A stretch of DNA of 13,459 nucleotides from positions 1 to 13,459 of the forward strand of contig JAKFUJ010000320.1 in assembly GCA_021732805.1 (NCBI GenBank), written 5' to 3'. The stretch comes from Betaproteobacteria bacterium (GTDB lineage Bacteria > Pseudomonadota > Gammaproteobacteria > Burkholderiales > SG8-41). Made by a program: the position numbers and the translations under genes. Below, piece after piece: positions 5,595 to 12,032 of the stretch; positions within the stretch are counted from its first letter, which is position 1; every line of letters begins with the position of its first letter. Under the pieces are notes generated by a model. The model was given only the letters and a program-made list of their open reading frames with translations, searched no databases and was not told the DNA's origin.

Positions 5595-7031
5595 ATGCTG
5601 GTGACGTTTGTAGTCCTCTACCTGCTGGCATCGATCGCCATCGGCATCATTGCCGCAACGCGTGTGCATACCGCCCGCGATTTCATCGAGGCCGGTCGTT
5701 CGCTGCCTTTTTATGTCGTCACGGCGACCGTATTCGCGACCTGGTTCGGTTCGGAAACCGTGCTCGGCATCTCCTCGACCTTCATCAAGGACGGACTCGG
5801 CGGCATCGTCTCCGACCCTTTCGGCTCCAGTCTGTGTCTGATCTTCGTCGGCCTGTTTTTTGCTGCAAAGCTCTACCGCATGAACCTGCTGACCATCGGT
5901 GACTATTACCGGATGCGTTACAACGCAGTCGCCGAAATCCTGGTCAGCATCGCCATCGTCGTATCCTATCTGGGCTGGCTCTCGGCGCAGATCGTGGTCA
6001 TCGGACTGGTGTTCAATGTGGTCACCGCCGGTTCGGTATCCATGGAAGCCGGCATTATCATCGGCGCCGCAGTCGTGCTCATCTACACGCTGTGGGGAGG
6101 CATGTATTCGGTGGCCTGGACCAATTTCGTGCAGATGGTGGTCATCATTGCCGGCCTGTTCTACATCCTGTGGATAGTCGCCGACAAGGCCGGCGGCATT
6201 GCGACTGTCGTCGCACATGCTAAAGACGCGGGCAAGCTGGAGTTCTGGCCAAAGCCGGAGATGCGCGACGTGCTGGCTTTCATCGCGGCGGCGATCACCG
6301 TGATGTTCGGATCGATTCCGCAACAGGACGTATTCCAGCGCATCAATGCCTCGCGCACCGAAAAAATCGCCGTCTACGGCGCGGTGCTCGGCGGCACGCT
6401 GTATTTCTTTTTTGCATTCGTGCCGATTTTCCTCGCTTATTCGGCGTTTTTGATTGATCCGAAAATGGTCGGTGAACTGATTGCCAAGGATCATCAGCTG
6501 ATCCTGCCGACGCTGATCCTGCAAGAAACCCCGATCTTCGCGCAGATCATTTTTTTCGGTGCGCTGCTCTCGGCGGTGATGAGCACGGCCAGCGGCACGC
6601 TGCTTGCACCTTCGGTCACGTTCACCGAGAACATCCTCAAACACCTGTTGCGGAAAGAGCTCACCGACCGCCAATTTCTGTGGGCCATGCGCGCAGTGGT
6701 CGCCTGCTTTGCGGTGATCGTCACGCTGTTTTCACTGAATACCGAAGCCACCATTTACGAAATGGTGGTTGGCGCCTACAAGGTGACGCTGGTTGCCGCC
6801 TTCGTGCCGCTGGTGTGCGGCCTGTACTGGCGACGCGCCACCACTCAGGGTGCGCTGGCCGCTATTCTGCTCGGCTTCCTGGTATGGCTGGGGCTGGAAA
6901 TCAGCCTGCCTGATGCGCTGATCCCGCCGCAACTGGCGGGCGTGCTGGCCAGCGCGGCCGGCATGATCGCCGGTTCATTGTTGCCGCAGTATTACGGCGT
7001 CGCATCGCGCAAGCCTTCAGCAACCGCGTGA
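5595..7031 (+). CDS. Sodium:solute symporter family (SSS) transporter
   Basis: A 478-residue inner-membrane transporter of the SSS family (PutP/PanF/SGLT fold), which couples inward sodium flow to uptake of a small organic solute. It is hydrophobic throughout with about 13 helices. Family features are ATVFATWFGSETVLGISS in helix 2 (44-61), the TLWGGMYSVAWTNFVQ segment (165-180), VMFGSIPQQDVFQRINASR (236-254) and the Na2-site helix with SAVMSTASG (326-334), whose Ser/Thr residues bind sodium in known structures. The substrate cannot be read from sequence. ATG 5595 has AAAGGAA 7 nt upstream; longer in-frame readings start inside ubiB. It overlaps the next gene by 4 nt (GTGA), so the two are translationally coupled. 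Confidence 0.92.
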   Translation: MLVTFVVLYLLASIAIGIIAATRVHTARDFIEAGRSLPFYVVTATVFATWFGSETVLGISSTFIKDGLGGIVSDPFGSSLCLIFVGLFFAAKLYRMNLLTIGDYYRMRYNAVAEILVSIAIVVSYLGWLSAQIVVIGLVFNVVTAGSVSMEAGIIIGAAVVLIYTLWGGMYSVAWTNFVQMVVIIAGLFYILWIVADKAGGIATVVAHAKDAGKLEFWPKPEMRDVLAFIAAAITVMFGSIPQQDVFQRINASRTEKIAVYGAVLGGTLYFFFAFVPIFLAYSAFLIDPKMVGELIAKDHQLILPTLILQETPIFAQIIFFGALLSAVMSTASGTLLAPSVTFTENILKHLLRKELTDRQFLWAMRAVVACFAVIVTLFSLNTEATIYEMVVGAYKVTLVAAFVPLVCGLYWRRATTQGALAAILLGFLVWLGLEISLPDALIPPQLAGVLASAAGMIAGSLLPQYYGVASRKPSATA

Positions 7032-7552
7032 TTTTCATCAAACCGGCACTGTTCGCGCTGCTCGCGATCAACGCCGGTATTTATGCCGCGGCCGGACGTT
7101 TTTCCGAAGGACTGGACGCCTGGGCGTGGGTTGCGCTGCTCATATTGTTTGAAATCGAAACCCGCTGTGCGCAGTGGACCCGCGTTCCGCGCAACGCCTT
7201 TGTCCTGGATCTGCTGCGCCTGGCCGCCGCTGCCGCGGTCACTGTCGCTGCATTCAGTTTCATCCGCGAAAATGAATGGCTGGATGCGGTCAATGCTTGG
7301 CTGTGGATAGGTGTCGTTGTCGTGCTTGAACTGCAGGTGCGTGCACCGGCACTGATGATGCGTCATCACCGATCCGTCGCCCTGGTGTCGTCACTGCTCT
7401 ACGCCGCGCTCGCCGTCGTTGCCGCCATCTGGCTGGCGCAAGGCGACTGGTTCGAAGGTTATGACGCAGCACTGTGGATCGCCGCGTTTGCGTTGATTGA
7501 ACTGGATTTGTTGCGGCTGGCGGCGTCGCCCGCCGATAAAATCAGTAACTAA
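7028..7552 (+). CDS. Unrecognised six-helix membrane protein with three-fold internal repeat
   Basis: I do not recognise this 174-residue protein. It is strongly hydrophobic with six predicted helices that fall into three repeats of a two-helix unit about 58 residues long. Each unit has a hydrophobic helix, a short loop with an aromatic and an acidic residue, and a second helix carrying a buried Glu: FSEGLDAWAW...E42...R46, WLDAVNAWLW...E101...R105 and WFEGYDAALW...E158...R163. The aromatic-to-Glu distance is exactly 17 residues in all three. The start is GTG 7028, whose last two bases plus A form the TGA of the symporter gene, so it is translationally coupled to that transporter. It may be an accessory subunit, as small membrane proteins accompany some SSS transporters, but this is inference. 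It ends at an AT-rich inverted repeat. Confidence 0.75.
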   Translation: MIFIKPALFALLAINAGIYAAAGRFSEGLDAWAWVALLILFEIETRCAQWTRVPRNAFVLDLLRLAAAAAVTVAAFSFIRENEWLDAVNAWLWIGVVVVLELQVRAPALMMRHHRSVALVSSLLYAALAVVAAIWLAQGDWFEGYDAALWIAAFALIELDLLRLAASPADKISN

Positions 7553-7569
7553 TTGATTTTATTCAATTA
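7536..7569. terminator. Bidirectional terminator-like hairpins between convergent genes
   Basis: Two overlapping inverted repeats span the 14-bp gap and both stop codons. ATAAAATCA (7536-7544) pairs with TGATTTTAT (7554-7562) across a 9-nt loop, and TAATTGA (7550-7556) pairs with TCAATTA (7563-7569) across a 6-nt loop; they exclude each other. The stems are AT-rich, with A on one side and T on the other, so a transcript from either strand ends in U-rich RNA. Termination is plausible but weaker than with a GC stem. Confidence 0.5.
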
Positions 7570-8523
7570 TTTATAAGCGTTGCGAAATGCGGCAATAAAT
7601 CGCGGCAATTCATCCGTAGGCAGATGGTTGATTCCCGCCGCGCCCTGCCGTCCGCCGCCGGTCGCAAATGCCGAGCACAACGCTTCCGCGCCCTGCGGCT
7701 TGTTGCGCGGCGCGCGGACACTGACGACATAGCCACCCGCGGGCCGCGTCACCAGCACGGCATGCGCGCGACCGGGCGCAGCCTGGGCCAGGCGATTACC
7801 GAACACGCCGTTGACGCGCCGGCTCCATGCCGCATCGGGCAATACATACAGCGCCGCAGCGTCATTTGAAAACTCGGGCGCCAGATCTTCAGCGCGCGCC
7901 AAGTCTTCTTTCCCCGCCTGCTTCAGCACCTCGAACACCGGTTCATCAACAATGAAATGCCGCGGATCCTGATAGGACGCAATGGCGCGGTACAAATCCG
8001 CCGGGTGGTAATGCAGATCATCCACGGTCTCGCCGTAGGCGTTGTAATTGATCGCTTCGCCGAGTTCATGCAGGCGCGCGAGTTCGGTGTGATCCAGTTG
8101 CAACGGCTGCGCGGCCAGCATCGCTGACTCGACCAGGTTGTCGCCAAACGCGGCCACCACCGCCCACAAGCGGTGTTTGCCGGCGAGATGCCGGTCCACC
8201 AGCAGGCTGGTGCAGACATCGGGGGCAGTGTCGATGTGCGCCTCGAACTGTGCATGCCGCGGAATGTCGCCGGCAGCGTGGTGGTCAAAGTATTGCAGCC
8301 GTGCACCGCGTTCCAGCGCGCGCTGCACCCCCGTCGCATTGCTGCGCAGCGACACATCGAGCACGGTCAGCACGTCCCCTGATTGCACATCCACGCGTTC
8401 AACCAGAACGATGTCGCGTTTGACCCCCGTCACCAGTTCCGCTGCGCGGGGTTCTGTGAGCCTTAATTGATGCAACGCGCAGATACCGTCGGCGTCGCCG
8501 TTGAAGATGTCGTAAAATTTCAT
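7567..8523 (-). CDS. DHH-family phosphoesterase
   Basis: A 318-residue DHH-superfamily phosphoesterase. Metal-binding motifs are visible in order: FNGDADG (7-13, D10 and D12), D56 in VLDVS, the DHH triad D80-H81-H82 in QYFDHH, and D128 in AAFGDN. A DHHA1-like C-terminal domain follows, ending VSVRAPRN...GGGRQGAAGINHLP; the usual GGGH signature reads GGGR here (R292). DHH enzymes include RecJ, nanoRNase/pAp phosphatase and c-di-AMP phosphodiesterases; the substrate of this subgroup is unknown to me, and a small nucleotide or oligonucleotide is only likely. The start chosen is ATG 8523 (MKFYDIFNGDADG), since the FNGDADG motif normally lies within ten residues of the N-terminus. No ribosome site is evident. 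It is divergent from the VanZ-like gene with only 2 bp between start codons. Confidence 0.88.
   Translation of the reverse strand: MKFYDIFNGDADGICALHQLRLTEPRAAELVTGVKRDIVLVERVDVQSGDVLTVLDVSLRSNATGVQRALERGARLQYFDHHAAGDIPRHAQFEAHIDTAPDVCTSLLVDRHLAGKHRLWAVVAAFGDNLVESAMLAAQPLQLDHTELARLHELGEAINYNAYGETVDDLHYHPADLYRAIASYQDPRHFIVDEPVFEVLKQAGKEDLARAEDLAPEFSNDAAALYVLPDAAWSRRVNGVFGNRLAQAAPGRAHAVLVTRPAGGYVVSVRAPRNKPQGAEALCSAFATGGGRQGAAGINHLPTDELPRFIAAFRNAYK
8513..8518 (+). promoter_or_regulatory. -10-like box before the VanZ-like gene
   Basis: TAAAAT (five of six to TATAAT) ends 7 nt before ATG 8526, which would put the transcription start at about the start codon. It lies within the first codons of the divergent DHH gene. 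There is no clear -35 and no Shine-Dalgarno sequence. Confidence 0.3.
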
Positions 8524-8525
8524 GG

Positions 8526-9641
8526 ATGCTGCTGGATTATCAATCAAACTCGCCGCCCACCGCTGCACCGCGCGGTCTGCGTCTGGCCGGCATGGCCGCG
8601 CTAGCTTACATTCTGGTCATCATCTACGCCAGCCTCCAGCCCTTTGTGGACTGGCGCACGCTGCCCGGCGACTTTGGCGCTTTCCTGTTTGAATCATGGC
8701 CGCGCTGGATCACGGTCGACGACATCCTGTTCAATTTCGCGGCGTATGTCCCGTTGGGATTCCTGCTCGCGTTGACGCAGAGCACCCGCCTTAGCCGGAA
8801 CAGCGCTGTGGTCGCGGCCACAATCATCTGCGCCGGCCTGAGCCTGCTGCTCGAGACGGTGCAGCAATATCTGCCGTCACGTATCGCGTCGAATGTCGAT
8901 CTGCTGGTCAACAGTTTTGGCGGTGCTGCCGGCGCACTGGTCGCGCCCTTGTTCACGCCGGGACAACGACTGGGCCGGGCTGTCGAGCAGTTGCGCGACC
9001 GCCTGTTTGTCAGTGGCGCGCCCGGCGACGCGGCACTGACACTCGCCGGACTGTGGCTGATCACGCAATTGCATGTGTCGCTGATTGTGTTCGGCAACGG
9101 GGATGTCCGCGGCATGCTCCATCTCGGCGCCCTGTTCACCCACACACCCGGTTCGTACCTCGCTGCGGAAGCCGGCGTGGTCATGCTCAATGTGCTGGGT
9201 CTCGGTCTGTTGCTGGCCGGCGCTGCGCGCAGCACGGGCTCCGGCTACTGGCGGGCACTGGTGCTGATTTTCGCCGGCGCCGCGGCCTTGAAAACCGTGG
9301 TTGCGTTGCTGATCCTGCGCGCACCCAATCCCTGGGTCTGGCTTACCCCCGGCGTCATCGGCGGATTTGCCGGCGGACTGGTGCTGTTGCTGCTGTTGAC
9401 GCAATTGCCGCGCCGCAGTCGTGCGCTGTTCGCGCTGCTGGCGCTGACCGGCGCTGTGGCTCTGATCAACATCATTCCCGAAAACCCGTACCGGCCGGCG
9501 CCACCCTTCCAGCTCCTGGGGCGCACCGGCCACATCCTCAGCTTTGCCAGCATGACGCGTGCGTTGTCCGACCTGTGGCCCTTTCTGGCGATGCTGGCTG
9601 CACTGTTCAGTCTGTCTGCACGTCGCCCATCCGCCTACTGA
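8526..9641 (+). CDS. VanZ-like family membrane protein
   Basis: A 371-residue polytopic membrane protein. The N-terminal half is a VanZ-like domain: LVIIYASLQPF (30-40), VDDILFNFAAYVPLGFLLA (64-82, where many members have DKxxHF) and LLLETVQQYLPSRIASNVDL (107-126) followed by VNSFGGAAGAL. The C-terminal half adds several more helices and ends in LLGRTGHILSFASMTRALSDLW, so the protein is about twice the length of enterococcal VanZ, which gives low-level teicoplanin resistance; here a role in resistance should not be assumed. The start ATG 8526 has no ribosome site and a -10-like box lies 7 nt upstream. The gene ends 14 nt before the MazG-type gene and may be cotranscribed with it. Confidence 0.85.
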   Translation: MLLDYQSNSPPTAAPRGLRLAGMAALAYILVIIYASLQPFVDWRTLPGDFGAFLFESWPRWITVDDILFNFAAYVPLGFLLALTQSTRLSRNSAVVAATIICAGLSLLLETVQQYLPSRIASNVDLLVNSFGGAAGALVAPLFTPGQRLGRAVEQLRDRLFVSGAPGDAALTLAGLWLITQLHVSLIVFGNGDVRGMLHLGALFTHTPGSYLAAEAGVVMLNVLGLGLLLAGAARSTGSGYWRALVLIFAGAAALKTVVALLILRAPNPWVWLTPGVIGGFAGGLVLLLLLTQLPRRSRALFALLALTGAVALINIIPENPYRPAPPFQLLGRTGHILSFASMTRALSDLWPFLAMLAALFSLSARRPSAY

Positions 9642-9655
9642 CCTTCGGAATCCCC

Positions 9656-10024
9656 ATGAAAACCCGGACCTTGAAGCGCGCCACACTGCCCGGCCTGCGT
9701 AATCAGTTACGCGACTTCGCCCACGCCCGCGACTGGCAGCAGTTCCACACACCGAAGAATCTGGCGATGGCGCTCAGCGTCGAAGCGGCCGAACTGCTGG
9801 AATGTTTCCAGTGGCTGACGCCGGAACATAGCGCGCGACTCTCCGCGCGTGACCATCATGCGGTTGAACAGGAAATCGCCGATATACTGCTTTATCTGAT
9901 CCGGCTGTCTGATGTGCTCGGCATCGACCCGCTGCAGGCGGCGCAACACAAAATGGCGGTCAACGCACGCAATTACCCGGTCGCCCTGTCGCGCGGCTCT
10001 GCGCGCAAACACTCCAAACGCTGA
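9656..10024 (+). CDS. MazG-type nucleotide pyrophosphohydrolase
   Basis: A 122-residue all-alpha NTP pyrophosphohydrolase of the compact MazG-like/DCTPP1 group, which hydrolyses (d)NTPs to the monophosphate and pyrophosphate and so removes surplus or damaged nucleotides. The magnesium-binding residues are in the expected pattern: E43xxE46 in VEAAELLECFQW and E73xxD76 in EIADILLYLIRLSD, 30 residues apart. The conserved end of the domain KMAVNARNYPV (96-106) is also present. The N-terminal LRNQLRDFAHARDWQQFHTPKNLAMAL is typical of the group (13-40). The start is ATG 9656, with GGAA 5 nt upstream and an N-terminus fitting the family; the longer open frame upstream lies inside the VanZ-like gene. 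Substrate preference cannot be told from sequence. Confidence 0.9.
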   Translation: MKTRTLKRATLPGLRNQLRDFAHARDWQQFHTPKNLAMALSVEAAELLECFQWLTPEHSARLSARDHHAVEQEIADILLYLIRLSDVLGIDPLQAAQHKMAVNARNYPVALSRGSARKHSKR

Positions 10025-10048
10025 CCGTGCGGGAACGGCGGGTATAAT
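10021..10048 (+). promoter_or_regulatory. Promoter for the ferredoxin gene
   Basis: CTGACC (10021-10026, four of six to TTGACA), a 16-bp spacer and a perfect TATAAT (10043-10048). This is the best-formed sigma-70 type promoter in the window. It overlaps the stop codon of the MazG-type gene and gives a leader of about 25 nt. Confidence 0.6.
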
Positions 10049-10079
10049 TCGTCCGGTCAGACTTCTTCCGCCGCTTGCG

Positions 10080-10388
10080 ATGAGCCACTACAAACACCAT
10101 GTTTTTTTCTGCTGCAACCAGCGCGAAGGCGGCGCGCGGTGCTGCTGCGAACATGGCGCGCAGGACATGCGCGATTACGCCAAGCAGAAGATCAAGTCTT
10201 TGAAGCTGTCCGGCCCCGGCAAGGCTCGCATCAATCAGGCCGGCTGCCTCGACCGCTGTGATGAAGGCCCGGTGCTGGTCGTCTATCCCGAGGCCGTCTG
10301 GTACACCTATGTGGACCGCGAAGACATCGACGAAATCATCAGCGAACACCTGCAGAACGGCCGTGTCGTGGAACGACTGAAAATCTGA
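10080..10388 (+). CDS. Thioredoxin-like [2Fe-2S] ferredoxin
   Basis: A 102-residue protein of the thioredoxin-fold [2Fe-2S] ferredoxin family, an electron carrier whose partner is not known here. The four expected cluster ligands are C11 or C12, C23, C56 and C60, the last two in INQAGCLDRCDEGP (51-63). The C-terminal GPVLVVYPEAVWYTYVDRED and the closing NGRVVERL are typical. The N-terminal region has extra cysteines (C12, C21, C22), seven in total rather than four. The start is ATG 10080 (MSHYKHHVFFCC), which fits homologues; no Shine-Dalgarno sequence is seen in the pyrimidine-rich CTTCTTCCGCCGCTTGCG before it. It is preceded by its own promoter. A 78-nt spacer with heptamer repeats follows. 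Confidence 0.92.
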   Translation: MSHYKHHVFFCCNQREGGARCCCEHGAQDMRDYAKQKIKSLKLSGPGKARINQAGCLDRCDEGPVLVVYPEAVWYTYVDREDIDEIISEHLQNGRVVERLKI

Positions 10389-10423
10389 AATTGGAAAATT
10401 TGCGGAAAGAACATCTGCCGTTC

Positions 10424-10458
10424 ATTCCGCATTCAGCACTCCGCACTTCTCATTGCCT
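10424..10458 (+). repeat. Degenerate 7-bp tandem repeat
   Basis: Five consecutive heptamers, ATTCCGC, ATTCAGC, ACTCCGC, ACTTCTC and ATTGCCT, lie between the ferredoxin and hydrolase genes; the first three each differ by one or two bases. In addition TGCGGAA (10401-10407) is the exact complement of TTCCGCA (10425-10431), so the first repeat can fold back on the upstream copy. Confidence 0.5.
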
Positions 10459-10466
10459 TTCCTGCC

Positions 10467-11114
10467 ATGCCCGCCACTGAACTCCGCCCGATGCCGCCGT
10501 CCACGCTGGAACGCGTGGTGATTGACGGCCCCGCCGGCGCGCTCGAAACCGACATCAACGATCCCGGCGAACCACGGCGCGGCATCGCCCTGATCGCACA
10601 TCCCAATCCGGTGCAGGGCGGCACCAAGGACAACAAAGTCGTCACCACGCTGGCGAAAACTTTTTTCGGGCTTGGTTATGTCGCCGTCCGGCCGAATTTC
10701 CGCGGCGTTGGCGGAAGTGCCGGCAGCTTTGATGAAGGCAACGGCGAAACCGAAGACATCCTTGCTGCGGCGCGTTACGCCACCGCACGTTTCGGTGAAC
10801 TGCCGCTGCTGCTCGCCGGATTCTCGTTCGGCGCCTTCGTGCAGACCCGGGTGGCGCACGCTTTATCAGCCGAAAATTTGCCTGCCGAAAAGCTGGTGCT
10901 GGTCGGCCCCGCAGTCAACCGCTTCCCCGCTGCCACGGTGCCCGCCGATACGCTGGTGATCCACGGCGAAGTTGATGATGTGGTGCCGCTGGCCGCAGTG
11001 CTCGACTGGGCGCGACCGCAGCAATTGCCGCTGGTGGTAATCCCCGGCGGCGAGCATTTTTTTCACGGCAAGCTGCATCTGCTCGCGCAAATCGTCCAGC
11101 GCCATTGCGCATGA
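10467..11114 (+). CDS. Alpha/beta hydrolase (dienelactone hydrolase-like)
   Basis: A 215-residue alpha/beta hydrolase of the small cytoplasmic type often annotated as alpha/beta hydrolase or CocE/dienelactone hydrolase-like. The nucleophile elbow is G118-F-S120-F-G122; the likely acid is D170 or D171 in VIHGEVDDVVPL and the likely base H197 in IPGGEHFFHG. Before it lie IALIAHPNPVQGGTKDNKVV (40-59), which supplies the oxyanion strand, and YVAVRPNFRGVGGSAGSFD (71-89), both typical of this family. No signal peptide is present. The start is ATG 10467; M9 is an alternative, and there is no strong ribosome site. The stop overlaps the ATPase gene (ATGA), so the hydrolase is translationally coupled to the ABC transporter. 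The substrate is unknown. Confidence 0.85.
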   Translation: MPATELRPMPPSTLERVVIDGPAGALETDINDPGEPRRGIALIAHPNPVQGGTKDNKVVTTLAKTFFGLGYVAVRPNFRGVGGSAGSFDEGNGETEDILAAARYATARFGELPLLLAGFSFGAFVQTRVAHALSAENLPAEKLVLVGPAVNRFPAATVPADTLVIHGEVDDVVPLAAVLDWARPQQLPLVVIPGGEHFFHGKLHLLAQIVQRHCA

Positions 11115-12031
11115 ACGATAACGCGCCACTGGCAGCCCGCGGGCTGCGCAAATCCTATGGCGGTCGCGAAGTGGTCTGCGGCCTCGATTTTGCACTGCAG
11201 CCCGGCGAATGTTTCGGTCTGCTCGGCCCCAACGGCGCGGGCAAGACGACCACGCTGCGCCTGTGCCTCGGCCTCACCGATCCCGACAGCGGCGACATCA
11301 GCGCACTGGGGCTGGCGGTGCCCGGACGGGCGCGCGAGGCGCGCATGCGCATCGGCGTCGTGCCGCAATTCGACAATCTCGATCCCGATTTCACGGTCCG
11401 TGAAAACCTGCTGATCTTCGGCCGTTATTTTGGCATCGCCGATCACGAGCTGCATGCGCGCATTCCCGACCTGCTGGACTTTGCCGGCCTTGCCAGTCGC
11501 GCCGACGCGCGCATCCAGACCCTGTCCGGCGGCATGAAACGACGGCTGACGCTGGCACGGGCGCTGATCAACGATCCGGAACTGGTATTCCTCGACGAAC
11601 CGACCACCGGACTCGATCCGCAGGCCCGGCATGTGATCTGGGAGCGCCTGCGCAACCTGCTGAAACAGCGCAAGACACTGCTGCTGACCACACATTTCAT
11701 GGAAGAGGCTGAACGTCTGTGCAGCCGCATCGCGATCATGGATCACGGAAAAATCATTGCCGAAGGCGAGCCGCGGGCGCTGATCGCGCAGCACATCGAA
11801 CCGCAGGTGGTTGAAGTCTATGGCGAAAGCGCACCGGACTGGGCAATCCGCTTTGGCCACGCAAATGCGGAACGCTGCGAAGCCACCGGCGAAACCATTT
11901 TTTGCTACACGCATGACCCGGCGCCACTGATCGCCGACCTTGATGCGCGCGGCGAGCTGCGTTACCTGCACCGCCGCGCCAGCCTGGAAGACGTGTTCCT
12001 CAAACTCACCGGCCGCGAGCTGCGCGACTGA
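11111..12031 (+). CDS. NodI-like ABC transporter ATP-binding protein
   Basis: ATPase subunit of an ABC-2 type exporter, 306 residues. The Walker A motif is GPNGAGKTT (39-47), the Q-loop is Q86 in GVVPQFDNLDPDFTVREN, the signature is LSGGM (138-142), Walker B is LVFLDEP (158-164), the D-loop is GLDP and the switch His is H194 in LLTTHFMEE. The PQFDNLDPDFTVRENLLIFGRYFG block (85-108) and the C-terminal region containing VVEVYG and ASLEDVFLKLTGREL closely resemble NodI, the rhizobial Nod-factor exporter ATPase; betaproteobacteria carry many such non-symbiotic relatives (DRA-type). So nodulation should not be inferred. The start is ATG 11111 in the ATGA overlap. The permease gene begins 1 nt after its stop. 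Confidence 0.94.
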   Translation: MNDNAPLAARGLRKSYGGREVVCGLDFALQPGECFGLLGPNGAGKTTTLRLCLGLTDPDSGDISALGLAVPGRAREARMRIGVVPQFDNLDPDFTVRENLLIFGRYFGIADHELHARIPDLLDFAGLASRADARIQTLSGGMKRRLTLARALINDPELVFLDEPTTGLDPQARHVIWERLRNLLKQRKTLLLTTHFMEEAERLCSRIAIMDHGKIIAEGEPRALIAQHIEPQVVEVYGESAPDWAIRFGHANAERCEATGETIFCYTHDPAPLIADLDARGELRYLHRRASLEDVFLKLTGRELRD

Positions 12032-12032
12032 C

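Noticed and set aside
5229..6674. A 481-codon open frame on the minus strand opposite ubiB and the symporter
   Set aside because: Its product is Gln/Asp/Arg-rich low-complexity sequence without recognisable domains, and the plus strand carries two clear genes with full motif sets. Long antisense frames are expected in GC-rich DNA.
8877..9752. A 291-codon open frame on the minus strand opposite the VanZ-like gene
   Set aside because: Gln/Arg/Gly-rich product without motifs; the plus strand has a membrane protein with VanZ features.
11105..11110. TTG start two codons before the ATPase ATG
   Set aside because: ATG 11111 in the ATGA overlap is the standard coupled start and gives a normal N-terminus.
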